Source: Falciphora oryzae (taxonomy: Eukaryota; Ascomycota; Sordariomycetes; Magnaporthales; Magnaporthaceae). From it: a stretch of 30,794 bases of DNA. Under the pieces are notes generated by a model, which ran no database searches, was not told the origin of the DNA, and saw only the letters and a program-made list of their open reading frames with translations. Positions 30,676-30,794 of this stretch are shown one piece after another. The stretch lies in the NCBI GenBank assembly GCA_000733355.1, contig JNVV01000011.1, positions 76,060 to 106,853 of the forward strand, written 5' to 3'. Made by a program: the position numbers and the translations under genes. Position 1 is the stretch's first letter, and each line of letters starts with the position of its first letter.

Positions 30676-30794
30676 TTCGCTCACGCCGCTTGACGAGAGG
30701 GGAGGGGGAACATGGTCCAGTAATTAACTCTTGCCGGCTCGGCGTATCCTGAATAGCAGCAATCACAATCTTGATTTTGGTCGCGGTCACAAAG
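30676..30794. other. 3' flank of the host gene
   Basis: Host-like sequence after the stop codon, with no recognisable polyadenylation element, gene or repeat. Confidence 0.5.

Overview
This is a fungal window, most likely from a filamentous ascomycete (Pezizomycotina). The host segments at both ends are GC-rich and carry short introns of 49-97 bp with GTAAGT-type donors and CTGAC/CTAAC branch sites. The middle 26.4 kb is AT-enriched transposon wreckage. Its open frames are broken mainly by G-to-A and C-to-T transitions (Trp/Gln codons turned into stops, Asp to Asn, Cys or His to Tyr), the signature of repeat-induced point mutation (RIP).

Layout: 1-664 is the truncated, frameshifted end of a minus-strand host gene for a helical/coiled-coil protein. 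665-1667 is the head-to-head intergenic region plus a possible 5' remnant of the right-hand gene. 1668-28115 is one block of nested transposons. 28116-30675 holds the rest of the right-hand host gene, a paralogue of the left one on the plus strand, with two small inverted-repeat elements (MITEs) in its 5' part. 30676-30794 is its 3' flank.

The nested block resolves exactly from target-site duplications (TSDs). Element 1 (1668-28115, minus; TSD TGTCC) is a chromodomain Ty3/gypsy retrotransposon with 216-bp LTRs. Three elements sit inside it: element 3 (3498-10094, minus; 512-bp LTRs; TSD TTGGG), a different gypsy family; element 4 (12322-20291, minus; TSD TA), a Fot1/Pot2-like pogo DNA transposon; and element 2 (20746-26679, minus; TSD TTTGC), a second copy of element 1's own family. 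Element 4 itself contains element 5 (13430-19389, plus; 215-bp LTRs; TSD CCTTT), a third gypsy family related to elements 1 and 2, and a 138-bp solo-LTR-like insertion (12732-12869; TSD GCTAC). With all insertions removed, element 1 is 5,935 bp against 5,934 bp for element 2. Element 2 also preserves empty-site versions of all three insertion points in element 1.

Each retrotransposon has a gag frame and a pol frame (protease, reverse transcriptase, RNase H, integrase, chromodomain) offset by -1. Pol stays in one frame from end to end, broken by nonsense codons rather than indels in the parts read. None looks autonomous. Element 3 is the best preserved: its RT, RNase H and integrase acidic residues are all present. 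Elements 1, 2, 4 and 5 have lost catalytic residues.

The host story is a divergent pair of paralogous genes of unknown function. The 5' end of one appears to have been split by the 26-kb nest and two MITEs. No CRISPR, bacterial operon, rRNA or complete tRNA gene was seen.
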